This document shows, one piece after another, positions 18,302-26,854 of a stretch of 43,868 bases of DNA. The stretch is taken from assembly GCA_964508025.1 (NCBI GenBank), contig CAZDSF010000026.1, positions 1 through 43,868 of the forward strand, in the 5' to 3' direction. How positions within the stretch are numbered: the stretch's first letter is position 1; every line of letters begins with the position of its first letter. The notes beneath the pieces are model-generated. The model saw only the letters and a list, made by a program, of their open reading frames with translations. It ran no database searches and had not been told where the DNA came from. The position numbers and the translations under genes were made by a program. Source of the DNA: JAAZNO01 sp964508025. Lineage in GTDB: Bacteria > Chloroflexota > Anaerolineae > B4-G1 > SLSP01.

Positions 18302-18323
18302 ATTATACCAGAACATTCGTTCG
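18302..18323 (-). promoter_or_regulatory. radA promoter with Bacillus-type LexA (SOS) box
   Basis: The extended -10 TGGTATAAT (minus strand, 18310-18302) directly abuts the palindrome GAACATTCGTTC (plus, 18311-18322). Read on the minus strand it is CGAACGAATGTTCT, 13 of 14 positions of the Bacillus consensus CGAACRNRYGTTYG. Sitting in the -10/-35 spacer, it is placed for repression. The transcript would begin about 13 bases before the ATG. Confidence 0.65.
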
Positions 18324-18424
18324 ACTGTGAGGCAATTTGCTGCAGCAGTAACCGGTCACTACATGAAGGCGTCCCCAAAGGACGGGCGCTGGTTATGCGC
18401 TGCACCGGCACAGGCCAGAACCAA

Positions 18425-18450
18425 CAGCGCCGTCCTGATGGACGGCGCTG
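18425..18450 (-). terminator. hairpin downstream of glycogen phosphorylase
   Basis: Perfect 11-base-pair stem (CAGCGCCGTCC / GGACGGCGCTG) with a 4-base loop, 20 bases past the glgP stop. On the minus strand it is followed by TTGGTTCT, a weak U-tract, so it is a probable terminator separating glgP from radA. Confidence 0.6.
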
Positions 18451-18469
18451 CATAGTGCGGGGCAGACAA

Positions 18470-20644
18470 TTAGCCTTCCAAATCCCCTTCCAGCTCGATG
18501 ATGTCGCGGATGGCGGGGACGTAATACTGTTGGGTATATTCTTTGATCATCCGACGGGTGGAGAACATCGGCCCAACAGTACGAATCGCGTCTTTCATCA
18601 TCGCTACCCACCCCTGCGGGACGTTATCATTGTTACGCTGGTAATAGAGCGGCACGACCTCGTCTTCCAAAATGCGGTACAACGCCTCGGCATCAGCCTT
18701 ATCCTGTTCCCAGTCATTGACGCTTTCGGGCAAATCGCTCTCAATCGCCCAACCATTGCGCCCATTGTAAGCCTCAGCCCACCAGCCATCGAGAATGCTC
18801 AGATTGAGGACGCCATTGAAGGCGGCCTTCATGCCGCTGGTACCGCTCGCTTCCATCGGCTTGCGGGGCGTGTTCAACCACACATCCACACCTTGTACCA
18901 GGTAACGGGCGATGTGCATGTCGTAATCTTCCACAAAAGCAATCCGCCCGCCCATTTCAGGGCTGCGCGCCCACTGATGGAGCTCCTGCAACAACCGCTT
19001 TCCGGGATCATCGGCAGGATGCGCCTTGCCGGCAAAGACGAATTGTACGGGACGATAACGATGATGAATCAGGGCTTTAAGGCGCTCAATATCATGGAAA
19101 ATCAACCCCGCGCGCTTGTAAGTCGCAAAGCGCCGCGCAAAACCAATCACCAACGCATCGGGATCAAGCAAGATACCCGAAGCCAGCAGATGTTCTGGCG
19201 AAGCCTGCTGCGTGATCCGCGCCTGACGCGCGCGCTCCCGCATAGCCGAGAACATCTTGCTCTTCAGATATGTATGCGCATCCCAAAGCAGCTGATCGGG
19301 CACATCCTCGATGCGTTCCCATAGCATCGGCTCATCCTGGCGCGCCAGCCAATCGGGGCTGATGTATTGCCGGTAGATACGGTGCATGGCTTCGCCGGTC
19401 CACGAGGGCAAATGGATGCCATTGGTCACATGTTTGATCGGCACGGCATTTTCTGCCTTCTCCGGCCAAAGCCCCTGCCACATCTTGCGGGAGACCTCGC
19501 CGTGCAACGCGCTCACCCCATTGATACGCCCAGAAAGGCGCATTGCCAGAGCCGTCATGTTGAAGCTGCTACCATGCCCACTATCGTAGCTGCCGAGCGC
19601 CATGAACTCATCCCGTCCAATGCCCAACTGCGGCCAGAGTTTGTGGAAGTAACGCTCCACCTGGGAGAAGCTAAACACATCGTGCCCGGCAGGAACCGGC
19701 GTGTGCGTGGTGAATACCGTTCCGGCGCGCACATGCGCAATTGCCTCATCCCAGGACAGCCCCTGGCTGACGTATTCGTGCAGGCGTTCCAGCACCATGA
19801 ACGCGGAGTGCCCCTCGTTTAGATGCCACACCGCAGGACGCAATCCCAGCGCGCGCACAATTTTCACCCCGCCGATACCCAGCAGAATCTCCTGCTGCAA
19901 ACGCATTTCACGATCGCCGCCGTAGAGGCGCACTGTCAGCTCACGATCCCAGGGGGCGTTCCGCTCCACGTTGGCGTCCATCAAGTAGAGGCGCGCCCGT
20001 CCCACGAGCACTTCCCACACCCGCAACGCCACTTCACGGTCGCCCACAGCCACACTGATGTGCACGCACGCACCATTGTCGCACAACACCGGCAGCAACG
20101 CGACCTCGTTGAGGTGAAGTTGGGGATAGATGGATTCCTGCCAGCCGCTATGATCGAGCCGCTGCGAGAAGTAACCTTGCTCATACAAAAAGCCTACGCC
20201 CACAAATGGCAATCCCAAATCGCTGGCTTCTTTGTTGTGATCGCCAGAGAGGATGCCCAAACCGCCGGAGTAAATCGGCAGCGAGGTATGCACGCCGAAC
20301 TCCGCCGACAGATAGACAATAGTCTCATCGGTGAGCTCCGGGTACGTCTCAGCATACCAGTGATGCCCGTTGCCCAGCTCACGATCCATCTCCATCATCA
20401 CGGCATCATAGTGCCGCAGGAAGGCAGGATCTTTCGCCAAAGTCGCCAGGTTTTCCTCGGAGGTCTCCAACAGGATCCGCACCGGGTTATGCCGGGTTGT
20501 GGCCCACAACGTGCGATCCACCCGTTTGAACAGATCACGCGCCTGACGATTCCAGGACCACCACAAATTGTACGCCAGCTGTTCCAGCCGTATGATCCGG
20601 CGAGGCAATCGCGCATGAATCTGGGGATTAAGTTCAACGTCCAT
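18470..20644 (-). CDS. glgP: alpha-glucan (glycogen) phosphorylase
   Basis: 724 residues. It opens with a DUF3417-type region (LAYNLWWSWNRQARDLFKRVD, residues about 26-47) characteristic of the short bacterial phosphorylases, and the PLP-site region reads EASGTSGMKAAFNGVLNLS with the Schiff-base lysine near residue 605. The enzyme releases glucose-1-phosphate from stored glucan. AGGAG precedes the ATG. The length is normal for this subgroup, which is shorter than E. coli GlgP. No other glycogen gene is in the window. A hairpin closes the transcript. Confidence 0.93.
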   Translation of the reverse strand: MDVELNPQIHARLPRRIIRLEQLAYNLWWSWNRQARDLFKRVDRTLWATTRHNPVRILLETSEENLATLAKDPAFLRHYDAVMMEMDRELGNGHHWYAETYPELTDETIVYLSAEFGVHTSLPIYSGGLGILSGDHNKEASDLGLPFVGVGFLYEQGYFSQRLDHSGWQESIYPQLHLNEVALLPVLCDNGACVHISVAVGDREVALRVWEVLVGRARLYLMDANVERNAPWDRELTVRLYGGDREMRLQQEILLGIGGVKIVRALGLRPAVWHLNEGHSAFMVLERLHEYVSQGLSWDEAIAHVRAGTVFTTHTPVPAGHDVFSFSQVERYFHKLWPQLGIGRDEFMALGSYDSGHGSSFNMTALAMRLSGRINGVSALHGEVSRKMWQGLWPEKAENAVPIKHVTNGIHLPSWTGEAMHRIYRQYISPDWLARQDEPMLWERIEDVPDQLLWDAHTYLKSKMFSAMRERARQARITQQASPEHLLASGILLDPDALVIGFARRFATYKRAGLIFHDIERLKALIHHRYRPVQFVFAGKAHPADDPGKRLLQELHQWARSPEMGGRIAFVEDYDMHIARYLVQGVDVWLNTPRKPMEASGTSGMKAAFNGVLNLSILDGWWAEAYNGRNGWAIESDLPESVNDWEQDKADAEALYRILEDEVVPLYYQRNNDNVPQGWVAMMKDAIRTVGPMFSTRRMIKEYTQQYYVPAIRDIIELEGDLEG

Positions 20645-20689
20645 TATTCCTAACTCCTTACAATAGCAACATTTGAAATCAGGCCGTGA

Positions 20690-21529
20690 TCAAGGTTTTA
20701 TCAACAGCACCAACAGAAATACCACCACGGTCAACACCGAAAACTCCAACACCACATGGCGGGTCAACTTGCCCAAAAGGTACTGATAACAAATACCCAC
20801 GCTCAGATATAACCCCAAGGTGAGCAAAATAGCGCCCATCCAGGGACTAATGGGCCAGTACCCTAATACCCAGGCCAGCTCCGCCGACTGTAGCGCAATA
20901 ACGCCGCTAAACAACAAGACTGCGCTGCGTTTCATGGCGCCGACGCTCAGCAGATCCATCGCCCACAGACCGCTCAGTAACAACACCACCGGCCCGGTTA
21001 CAAGCGCACGCCCTCGCGTCTGCAACGTCAGGCTAAAAAGGGCAAAACTCAGCAGATAAGCGATGATATTGAGCAACGTGCGCGCGCCGGCAAAGCCAGA
21101 ACTCTGAGGGGAAACACTACGATAAGTGAGATGAACCAACACACCAATGAGGATACCTGAACCTAGCAGGCTCCCCAACCATAGCGGCCACGAGGCGGCG
21201 CGAATCAGAACCAGCGCACAAAACAGCGCCCCCAATGTGGGGGTAATCAAGAAGAACAGCAACGGGCGCTCACGCGCAGCAAGATCAGGGTGTACCTGGA
21301 GCAGCGAGAAGGTTCCTGAGGCGACCAACCCCATCATCAATAGGACCTGGATCCAATCGCCGGTGACAACCAATCCCAATGGTGAACCTAGAATCTGACG
21401 CACGCTCCAGGAGAACGTGGGCAGTTCCACAAACCGTAAAAGGGTTACGCCGGTCAAAGTGACAGCAAGCACAATGCTCAAACGGTCACGTTCCTGCGAC
21501 GCCCCATCATCGTATGCCTTTACAACCAT
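20690..21529 (-). CDS. unknown polytopic membrane protein
   Basis: 279 residues with about eight or nine hydrophobic helices and very short loops; no family recognised. I choose ATG 21529. It has no visible Shine-Dalgarno, but a near-consensus promoter (TTGACA-16-TAGAAT, 21564-21537) places the transcript start at or next to the ATG, so the mRNA may be leaderless. The gene is followed after 45 bases by glgP on the same strand; a functional link is not evident. Confidence 0.72.
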   Translation of the reverse strand: MVVKAYDDGASQERDRLSIVLAVTLTGVTLLRFVELPTFSWSVRQILGSPLGLVVTGDWIQVLLMMGLVASGTFSLLQVHPDLAARERPLLFFLITPTLGALFCALVLIRAASWPLWLGSLLGSGILIGVLVHLTYRSVSPQSSGFAGARTLLNIIAYLLSFALFSLTLQTRGRALVTGPVVLLLSGLWAMDLLSVGAMKRSAVLLFSGVIALQSAELAWVLGYWPISPWMGAILLTLGLYLSVGICYQYLLGKLTRHVVLEFSVLTVVVFLLVLLIKP

Positions 21530-21536
21530 GAACGGT

Positions 21537-21564
21537 ATTCTAAACGAGGGTCTAGGGTTGTCAA
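21537..21564 (-). promoter_or_regulatory. near-consensus promoter, probably giving a leaderless mRNA
   Basis: Minus strand: TTGACA (21564-21559), 16-base spacer, TAGAAT (21542-21537). Initiation 7-8 bases further would fall on 21529-21530, the ATG of the membrane protein. Confidence 0.65.
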
Positions 21565-21572
21565 CTAAAGGC

Positions 21573-21588
21573 CACGGATGCACGGATG
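21573..21588 (+). repeat. CACGGATG direct repeat
   Basis: Two perfect tandem 8-base units, 21573-21580 and 21581-21588, in the spacer between rho and the membrane protein. Confidence 0.6.
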
Positions 21589-21596
21589 AAGAAGAA

Positions 21597-21645
21597 GGAG
21601 GGGATCTTTGTAGCGAGGCGAAGCCCCGCCACGAAAATCCCCTCC
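21597..21645. repeat. 49-base imperfect palindrome downstream of rho
   Basis: Arms GGAGGGGAT (21597-21605) and ATCCCCTCC (21637-21645) are perfect complements; the inner sequence pairs further with three mismatches and one G-T pair down to a GAA loop. It lacks a T-run. It could stabilise the rho transcript end or be a dispersed palindromic element. Confidence 0.6.
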
Positions 21646-21697
21646 CCATACCCCATGCCTTCATCGGCAGCACGGGAGCACCTGGCGAACATGGCGC

Positions 21698-23533
21698 TCA
21701 GCGTGTATTTTTGGTGAGCACTTCCAGGAATTGGTGATTGGTGCGCGTCTTGCGCATGTGCTGCAACAGCGCTTCGGTCGCCGTGGTGATGTCGTAACCG
21801 GCGCCGCCGGGCTGCGGCGCCATCATCTGCGTCACCATCCGCCGCAGCAGCCAGACCTTGCGCAAGGTCTCTGCGTCGAGTAGCAACTCCTCGCGCCGCG
21901 TCCCCGAACGGACGATATCCAGCGCGGGGAAGATCCGGCGCTCCTGCAATTTACGGCTCAAGTGCAGCTCCATATTGCCGGTGCCCTTGAATTCCTCGTA
22001 AATCAGATCATCCATACGGCTACCGGTATCCACCAGACAGGTCGCCAGGATGGTGAGACTGCCGCCCTCCTCGATGTTGCGCGCCGCGCCGAAGAATTGC
22101 TTGGGCGGATAGAGCGCCGCCGGATCGAGACCGCCAGAGAGCGTGCGCCCGCTGGGTTGCACCACCAGGTTATACGCCCGCGTCAGCCGCGTGATGCTGT
22201 CCATCAGGATCACCACATCGCGTCCCATCTCCACCAGCCGCTTGGCGCGCTCCAAAGCCATCTCCGCCACCTTTGTCTGATGGGTCACCGTCTCATCAAA
22301 GGTGGAGCTGATTACCTCCGCTTCCACCGAGCGATCCATATCCGTCACTTCTTCAGGGCGCTCACCGATGAGTAACACCATCAGATGCACCTCTGGATGG
22401 TTAGCGGAGATACCGTTCGCAATTTGCTTCAGTACCGAAGTCTTGCCCGCTTTCGGCGGCGAGACGATCAACCCACGTTGCCCAAAGCCGATGGGCGCCA
22501 CCAGCTCCAGCAACCGCTGCGTGTAGTTGGTCGGCTCGGCAATGAGATTGAAGCGCTCATCCGGGAAGATGGGCGTGCGCTGCCGGAAATGTGGGCGGCG
22601 TTTAGCGATTTCGGGATCCATACCGTTGACCGCTTCGACGCGCAGCAGACTGCGGTACTTTTCCGTATCCTTGGGCGGGCGCACCTGCCCCGAAACCATG
22701 TCGCCCGTCCGCAGCCCAAAGCGCCGAATCTGGCTTTGAGAGACATAAGCATCATCCGCGCCCGGCAAATAGCGCGAAGAACGCAAAAAGCCGATACCCT
22801 CGGAAGTGATCTCCAGAATGCCGCCGCCGAAGGCAAAGCCTTCCCGTTCGGCCTTGACCTTCAGCAACAGGAGAATCAGATCATCCTTCTTCAAACGGCT
22901 GTAACCGGACACATTATAATTGCGCGCCAGATCGCGCAATTCCGGCAAGCGCATATCGTCCAGGGCCCGCATATCCAAGCGCCGCAGCACATCCATTTCG
23001 ACTTCTTCGATCAAAGGCGGCTCGGCGCTCACTGATGCGGCAAGCAGTTCCTCATCAGCAACTGGCAACACCTCTTCTTCCTCAGTCTCGAAAGGCGCCT
23101 CGGCAAGCGTCGCCGAGTCTTCCGAGGCAACACTTTCCGCTACGGCGGCGACCGGCGCAACAGGGGGTGTTGCTGCGGCAGCGACATCTTCGCCAGCGTC
23201 GGGCTGCACCGCAGTGAGGGGAGGCGGCGCTACAATCTCCAGATCTACCGCCGCTTCCTCTGCCTCAGCCTCTTCCTCCGGCCCTTCAAACGCTGGCTCC
23301 ACAACCTGCGGCTCCATTTCCGTCAAATCAAGCGCCGCAACAGCCAATGGGGGAGCCGCATCCAGGTCGAAGGCTGGTTCCGGATAGTCTTCGACAGGAG
23401 CCGGTTCTCCATAGTCCAGAGCCTCTGGCGCCGCCTCTTCCAATGCTGAGGCCGGAGCGTCTGCATAACCCTCTGCGGCATAAACAGGCTGCTCGAATTC
23501 CAATCCTTCATCCGTATCGTGTTCTGAATTCAC
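21698..23533 (-). CDS. rho: transcription termination factor Rho with long acidic N-terminus
   Basis: 611 residues from a GTG at 23533, chosen because AGGAGG lies 6 bases before it. Order: an Ala/Glu/Pro-rich acidic extension (residues 1-180), the Rho N-terminal helical domain (LRDLARNYNVSGYSRLKKDDL, near 190-215), the RNA-binding cold-shock fold (GILEITSEGIGFLR..., about 225-300) and the hexameric RNA helicase with Walker A SPPKAGKTS (near 357) and the DSITRLTRAYN loop. Rho ends transcription at unstructured C-rich RNA. The E. coli protein has 419 residues, so the extension is large; similar insertions occur in some high-GC bacteria. The gene follows cdsA on the same strand. Confidence 0.95.
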   Translation of the reverse strand: MNSEHDTDEGLEFEQPVYAAEGYADAPASALEEAAPEALDYGEPAPVEDYPEPAFDLDAAPPLAVAALDLTEMEPQVVEPAFEGPEEEAEAEEAAVDLEIVAPPPLTAVQPDAGEDVAAAATPPVAPVAAVAESVASEDSATLAEAPFETEEEEVLPVADEELLAASVSAEPPLIEEVEMDVLRRLDMRALDDMRLPELRDLARNYNVSGYSRLKKDDLILLLLKVKAEREGFAFGGGILEITSEGIGFLRSSRYLPGADDAYVSQSQIRRFGLRTGDMVSGQVRPPKDTEKYRSLLRVEAVNGMDPEIAKRRPHFRQRTPIFPDERFNLIAEPTNYTQRLLELVAPIGFGQRGLIVSPPKAGKTSVLKQIANGISANHPEVHLMVLLIGERPEEVTDMDRSVEAEVISSTFDETVTHQTKVAEMALERAKRLVEMGRDVVILMDSITRLTRAYNLVVQPSGRTLSGGLDPAALYPPKQFFGAARNIEEGGSLTILATCLVDTGSRMDDLIYEEFKGTGNMELHLSRKLQERRIFPALDIVRSGTRREELLLDAETLRKVWLLRRMVTQMMAPQPGGAGYDITTATEALLQHMRKTRTNHQFLEVLTKNTR

Positions 23534-23655
23534 GTCTTTCCTCCTAACCCAAATAAACCGAGACCAGCCAGGATTTTGAACCCTCAGGACCGCGCCCGCT
23601 ACAAAAAAGCGATGGCAGATCAGCCCTGTGCGCTTACGTGGAAGCAACAGTAAAG

Positions 23656-24462
23656 CTACAGTAAGAGCGTCAAGATGAACTGGGTCAGCACGCCAGCCCA
23701 GAGCAGCGAATCAATACGATCAAAGGCGCCGCCATGTCCCGGAATCAATGTTCCCGAGTCCTTCACGCCGACTTCACGTTTGATGACGGAGACGAAAAAG
23801 TCACCCAGTGGGGTCAACGCCGCCAGCAAACCGCCGACCAACAAACCGCGCCCCGCTGTTACCGTCAAAGCCGTTCCCGCAACGCGAGGCCAGACCCACC
23901 CTAACGCAGCGCCGGCCAACAAGCCAAAGAACACTTCGGCAGCATAACCCTCCCAACTCTTGCCCGGACTGACAGCGGGAAGCATCTTGTGTCGGCCCCA
24001 ACGCCGTCCGACAAAATAGGCAGCTGAATCTCCGATCCACACAGCCGGTAGCGCAGTCAAAATCCACCACAGGCCATCAACACCAAAGCGCAACCGCAAC
24101 AGATAGGCGCCGCCAATCCCCAGATACATCCCGCCAGCCAGAGAAAGCGCCCAATTCGCCGTCGGCGTGTCGCCGCTGCGGCGCAGCACTTGCCAGCCCG
24201 AAGCCGCCAACGTTAACAACGCCAACCCCAATCCCAGATGCGCGCCCAATTCCCAACGCGCGTCGGCGATCCAGAGCAACGTCAAAGCCCAGACCCAGCC
24301 AATCTGGGCCTTGTATCCTTTGCGATGTACCATCTGGGTATACTCTACACCAGCCAAGAGTACCGCTAATGTGACCAGGAATGTAAATGCCCAGCCGCCA
24401 AATACCATAGCCGCAATAGCGGCGGGAAGGAGAACAGCCGCACTGATGATACGAGTTTTCAT
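23656..24462 (-). CDS. cdsA: phosphatidate cytidylyltransferase CdsA
   Basis: 268 residues, about seven hydrophobic helices. The C-terminal signature (SVIKREVGVKDSGTLIPGHGG, then FDRIDSL, about 212-243) is the CDP-diglyceride synthetase pattern that holds the catalytic acids and metal site. It makes CDP-diacylglycerol from phosphatidic acid and CTP for all phospholipid synthesis. The gene follows uppS in the classical frr-uppS-cdsA order, but with a 171-base spacer instead of the usual close contact. It ends with TAG. Confidence 0.95.
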   Translation of the reverse strand: MKTRIISAAVLLPAAIAAMVFGGWAFTFLVTLAVLLAGVEYTQMVHRKGYKAQIGWVWALTLLWIADARWELGAHLGLGLALLTLAASGWQVLRRSGDTPTANWALSLAGGMYLGIGGAYLLRLRFGVDGLWWILTALPAVWIGDSAAYFVGRRWGRHKMLPAVSPGKSWEGYAAEVFFGLLAGAALGWVWPRVAGTALTVTAGRGLLVGGLLAALTPLGDFFVSVIKREVGVKDSGTLIPGHGGAFDRIDSLLWAGVLTQFILTLLL

Positions 24463-24633
24463 AAGTTGATGTCCAGGTATGGTGTTATGGAGCGCGAGTC
24501 AAGCCTGCATTGCGGGTAACAAATACCAGTGATGCGTGAGTTCCTGCTGAGCAGAGCAGCAGATCACGCGCGTGCAATCCGAATATGTGAGCTAATGGCA
24601 ACGTCCGTCTGTGTGACGCCAGCCATCCCTACG
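24463..24633. other. unusually wide uppS-cdsA spacer
   Basis: 171 bases with no complete gene in any frame and no clear hairpin or promoter. In most bacteria uppS and cdsA nearly touch. A short minus-strand stretch reads like the end of a small protein, but it is too short and broken to name. Confidence 0.4.
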
Positions 24634-25371
24634 TCAATCTTCAATCACCGCGCCGTAACGCCGTTCACGTTGAGCGAAACTTTGGAGAGCTTTATAAAAC
24701 TCAGCCTTATCAAAATCTGGCCAGAACAACGGGGAGATATAATACTCCGCATAAGCCCCTTGCCAGATGAGGAAATTGCTCACACGCAGCTCCCCACTGG
24801 TGCGGATAATCAGATCTGGGTCCGGCAATCCGGCAGTGTAGAGATGTTGACTAATCACATCTTCGGTGATCGCGTCTGGCGGCAGTCCTTCGCGGACAAT
24901 TGCGCGCACAGCTGCGACAATTTCCTGCCTGCCGCCGTAGTTGAAGGCGATATTGGCAATCTAGCGGTGATTGTTGCGGGTCAATTCCACCGCGGCGTGA
25001 ATACCTTCCTGAAGCTCCTCAGACAACAACGTGAGATCACCGATATGTCTTAATTGTACCCCATTTTTGTGTAATTCGCCAACCTCTTTCGCCAATGCTT
25101 CACTCAACAAATGTAACAATCCCCGCACCTCTGCTTCAGGGCGCTTCCAGTTCTCAGTGGAAAAAGCATAAAGCGTGATGATGGGTACCCCAAACTCCAC
25201 CGCCGCGCGCAATACCCGGCGCAGATTCTCGACGCCGGCGCGATGCCCAGCCAAACGTGGCAACCCCCGTCCACGCGCCCAGCGGCCATTGCCGTCCATG
25301 ATGATACCCACATGGGCAGGCAGATTGGGCAAAACCGGATAGGTATCTTGCTGTGCATTATGATCGCTCAT
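24634..25371 (-). pseudogene. uppS: undecaprenyl diphosphate synthase UppS, interrupted by in-frame TAG
   Basis: The frame would give a normal 245-residue cis-prenyltransferase, which makes the C55 lipid carrier precursor for cell wall synthesis. The first part (136 residues) has IIMDGNGRWARGRG with catalytic Asp26 and FSTENWKRP; the second has FNYGGRQEI, RTSGELRVSNFLIWQ and the C-terminal EFYKAL region. Between them codon 137 (24963-24961) is TAG, in the same frame: NNHR-stop-IANIAFNYGGR. Homologues usually have a hydrophobic residue here, so TTG (Leu) to TAG is a one-base change. The downstream half has no evident start. GGAGG precedes the ATG. Either a base error in the assembly, a real mutation, or readthrough; uppS is essential in bacteria studied. 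Confidence 0.88.
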
Positions 25372-25431
25372 ATCGCCTCCGTTCTACGTGAGGAGCGTAG
25401 GGGAAAATATCGTGCCTTCGATTCCGAGGTT

Positions 25432-25446
25432 ACCCTGAATCAGGGT
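25432..25446. repeat. small palindrome ACCCTGAATCAGGGT
   Basis: Perfect 6-base arms around AAT, in the frr-uppS spacer, next to a longer inverted repeat. Confidence 0.5.
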
Positions 25447-25458
25447 TGGTCATGTTCA

Positions 25459-25497
25459 GCGTGTGAGCGGCGAGCAGTGGGCGCACCGCTCACACGC
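25459..25497. repeat. perfect 12-base inverted repeat between frr and uppS
   Basis: GCGTGTGAGCGG (25459-25470) and CCGCTCACACGC (25486-25497), 15-base loop. No T-run follows on either strand. It lies in the 172-base spacer after frr and could act as a transcript processing or attenuation element. Confidence 0.6.
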
Positions 25498-25543
25498 CTG
25501 TAAATCCAAACGTACAATAAGAGGAACAGAGAGACAAAGCAGC

Positions 25544-26101
25544 TCAGATTTCCATGAGCTCTTGTTCTTTGCGCTCTCCGATATCGTCAACCTGCTTAAC
25601 CAGTTGATCGGTCAACTTCTGCAGATCATCTTGAGCACGTTTGAGCTCGTCCTCAGAGATCAGTTTTTCGCTCTCGAACTCGCGCAGATCATTCAGCGCG
25701 TCCCGACGCACGTTGCGGAGCGCCACCCGCGCCTCCTCCGAACGCCGCTTGACGACCTTGACCATCTCACGGCGCCGTTCTTCCGTCAGCCGGGGAATGG
25801 GAACGCGAATGATGCGCCCATCATTGCTGGGATTTAGCCCCAGATCAGCCTGTAAAATGGCTTTCTCAATGACCCCGATGGAACCGGGATCATAAGGGCG
25901 GACCATCAACAGCTGCGGTTCCGGAGCCGAGATCACGGCCAATTGCTTGAGCAGCGTTGGCGTCCCGTAATAATCCACCAGCACCCGCTCGATCAAAGCC
26001 GGCGCCGCGCGCCCCGTGCGTAGCCCGCGAAATTCTTCTTCCAAAGCCTCGATGGCCTTGTTCATCCGCGCTTCAGTTTCGCGCAACAAATCGGTAATCA
26101 T
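25544..26101 (-). CDS. frr: ribosome recycling factor
   Basis: 185 residues, the standard length. The start is ATG 26101, preceded by GGAGGGAGA. The all-helical three-stranded arm (EARMNKAIEALEEEFRGLRTGRA, then the C-terminal EELKRAQDDLQKLTDQ) and the central beta domain with VRPYDPGS, LNPSNDGRIIRVPIPRLTEERR are diagnostic. With EF-G it splits the post-termination ribosome. It follows pyrH by 19 bases. Confidence 0.97.
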   Translation of the reverse strand: MITDLLRETEARMNKAIEALEEEFRGLRTGRAAPALIERVLVDYYGTPTLLKQLAVISAPEPQLLMVRPYDPGSIGVIEKAILQADLGLNPSNDGRIIRVPIPRLTEERRREMVKVVKRRSEEARVALRNVRRDALNDLREFESEKLISEDELKRAQDDLQKLTDQLVKQVDDIGERKEQELMEI

Positions 26102-26120
26102 ACTATCTCCCTCCAACCTG

Positions 26121-26837
26121 TCAGCGCCCGATCAGCGTGCCGACAGCTTCGCCCAAGATGGCTCGTTCCAGACTGCGAGGCTCCCACAAGTCCAGGACGA
26201 TGATGGGCAGATCGTTATCCATACAGAGCGTAATCGCTGTCGAATCCATCACCCCAACACGCATGTTAAGGGCCTCCAGATAAGTCAGCCGCTCGAAGCG
26301 TTGCACATCCGCATTCACTTGGGGATCGCGGTCATAGACGCCATCCACCTTCGTCGCCTTGATGAGCAACTCGGCCCCGATCTCCGTGGCGCGAAGCGCC
26401 GCAGCCGTATCGGTGGTGAAATAGGGATTGCCGGTGCCCGCACCGAAGATCACCACACGCCCCTTCTCCAGGTGCCGGATGGCGCGCAAGCGGATGTAAG
26501 GCTCCGCAATGGCCCGCATTTCGATAGCGGACTGCACGCGCGTAGCAACGCCGCAGCGCTCAAGCGCATCGGCCATTGCCAGCGCATTCATCACCGTCGC
26601 CAACATGCCCATGTGGTCGGCTGTAGCGCGATCCATGCCATGCTCCAACCCCGAACGCCCACGCCAGATATTACCGGCACCAATGACCAGGCCAACCTCG
26701 GTATCCAACGCCTGTATTGCAGCAATTCGAGCGGCGACATCGTCGGCGCGATGCGGGTCAATGCCAAAACCGCCTTGCCCAGCCAGGGCTTCGCCGCCGA
26801 TTTTCAGGACAATCCGCTTGTACCGGGGTGTGATCAT
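26121..26837 (-). CDS. pyrH: UMP kinase
   Basis: 238 residues. The amino-acid-kinase fold is clear: VLKIGGEAL at the N-terminus for phosphate binding, GLVIGAGNIWRGR, the DHMGMLATVMNALA helix, and the C-terminal VYDRDPQVNADVQRFERLTY loop. It phosphorylates UMP to UDP as a hexamer, feeding RNA and nucleotide-sugar synthesis. AAGGGAAG precedes the ATG. An intrinsic terminator lies between tsf and this gene, so expression may depend on readthrough or a local promoter. Confidence 0.97.
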   Translation of the reverse strand: MITPRYKRIVLKIGGEALAGQGGFGIDPHRADDVAARIAAIQALDTEVGLVIGAGNIWRGRSGLEHGMDRATADHMGMLATVMNALAMADALERCGVATRVQSAIEMRAIAEPYIRLRAIRHLEKGRVVIFGAGTGNPYFTTDTAAALRATEIGAELLIKATKVDGVYDRDPQVNADVQRFERLTYLEALNMRVGVMDSTAITLCMDNDLPIIVLDLWEPRSLERAILGEAVGTLIGR

Positions 26838-26854
26838 GCCCGACTTCCCTTCAG

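Noticed and set aside
24463..24633. Possible remnant of a small toxin (PIN-like) in the uppS-cdsA spacer
   Set aside because: A minus-strand stretch ends in LVFVTRNAGLTRAP, which recalls the end of PIN domains, but only about 35 residues are open and the rest is out of frame; no acidic catalytic residues can be shown.
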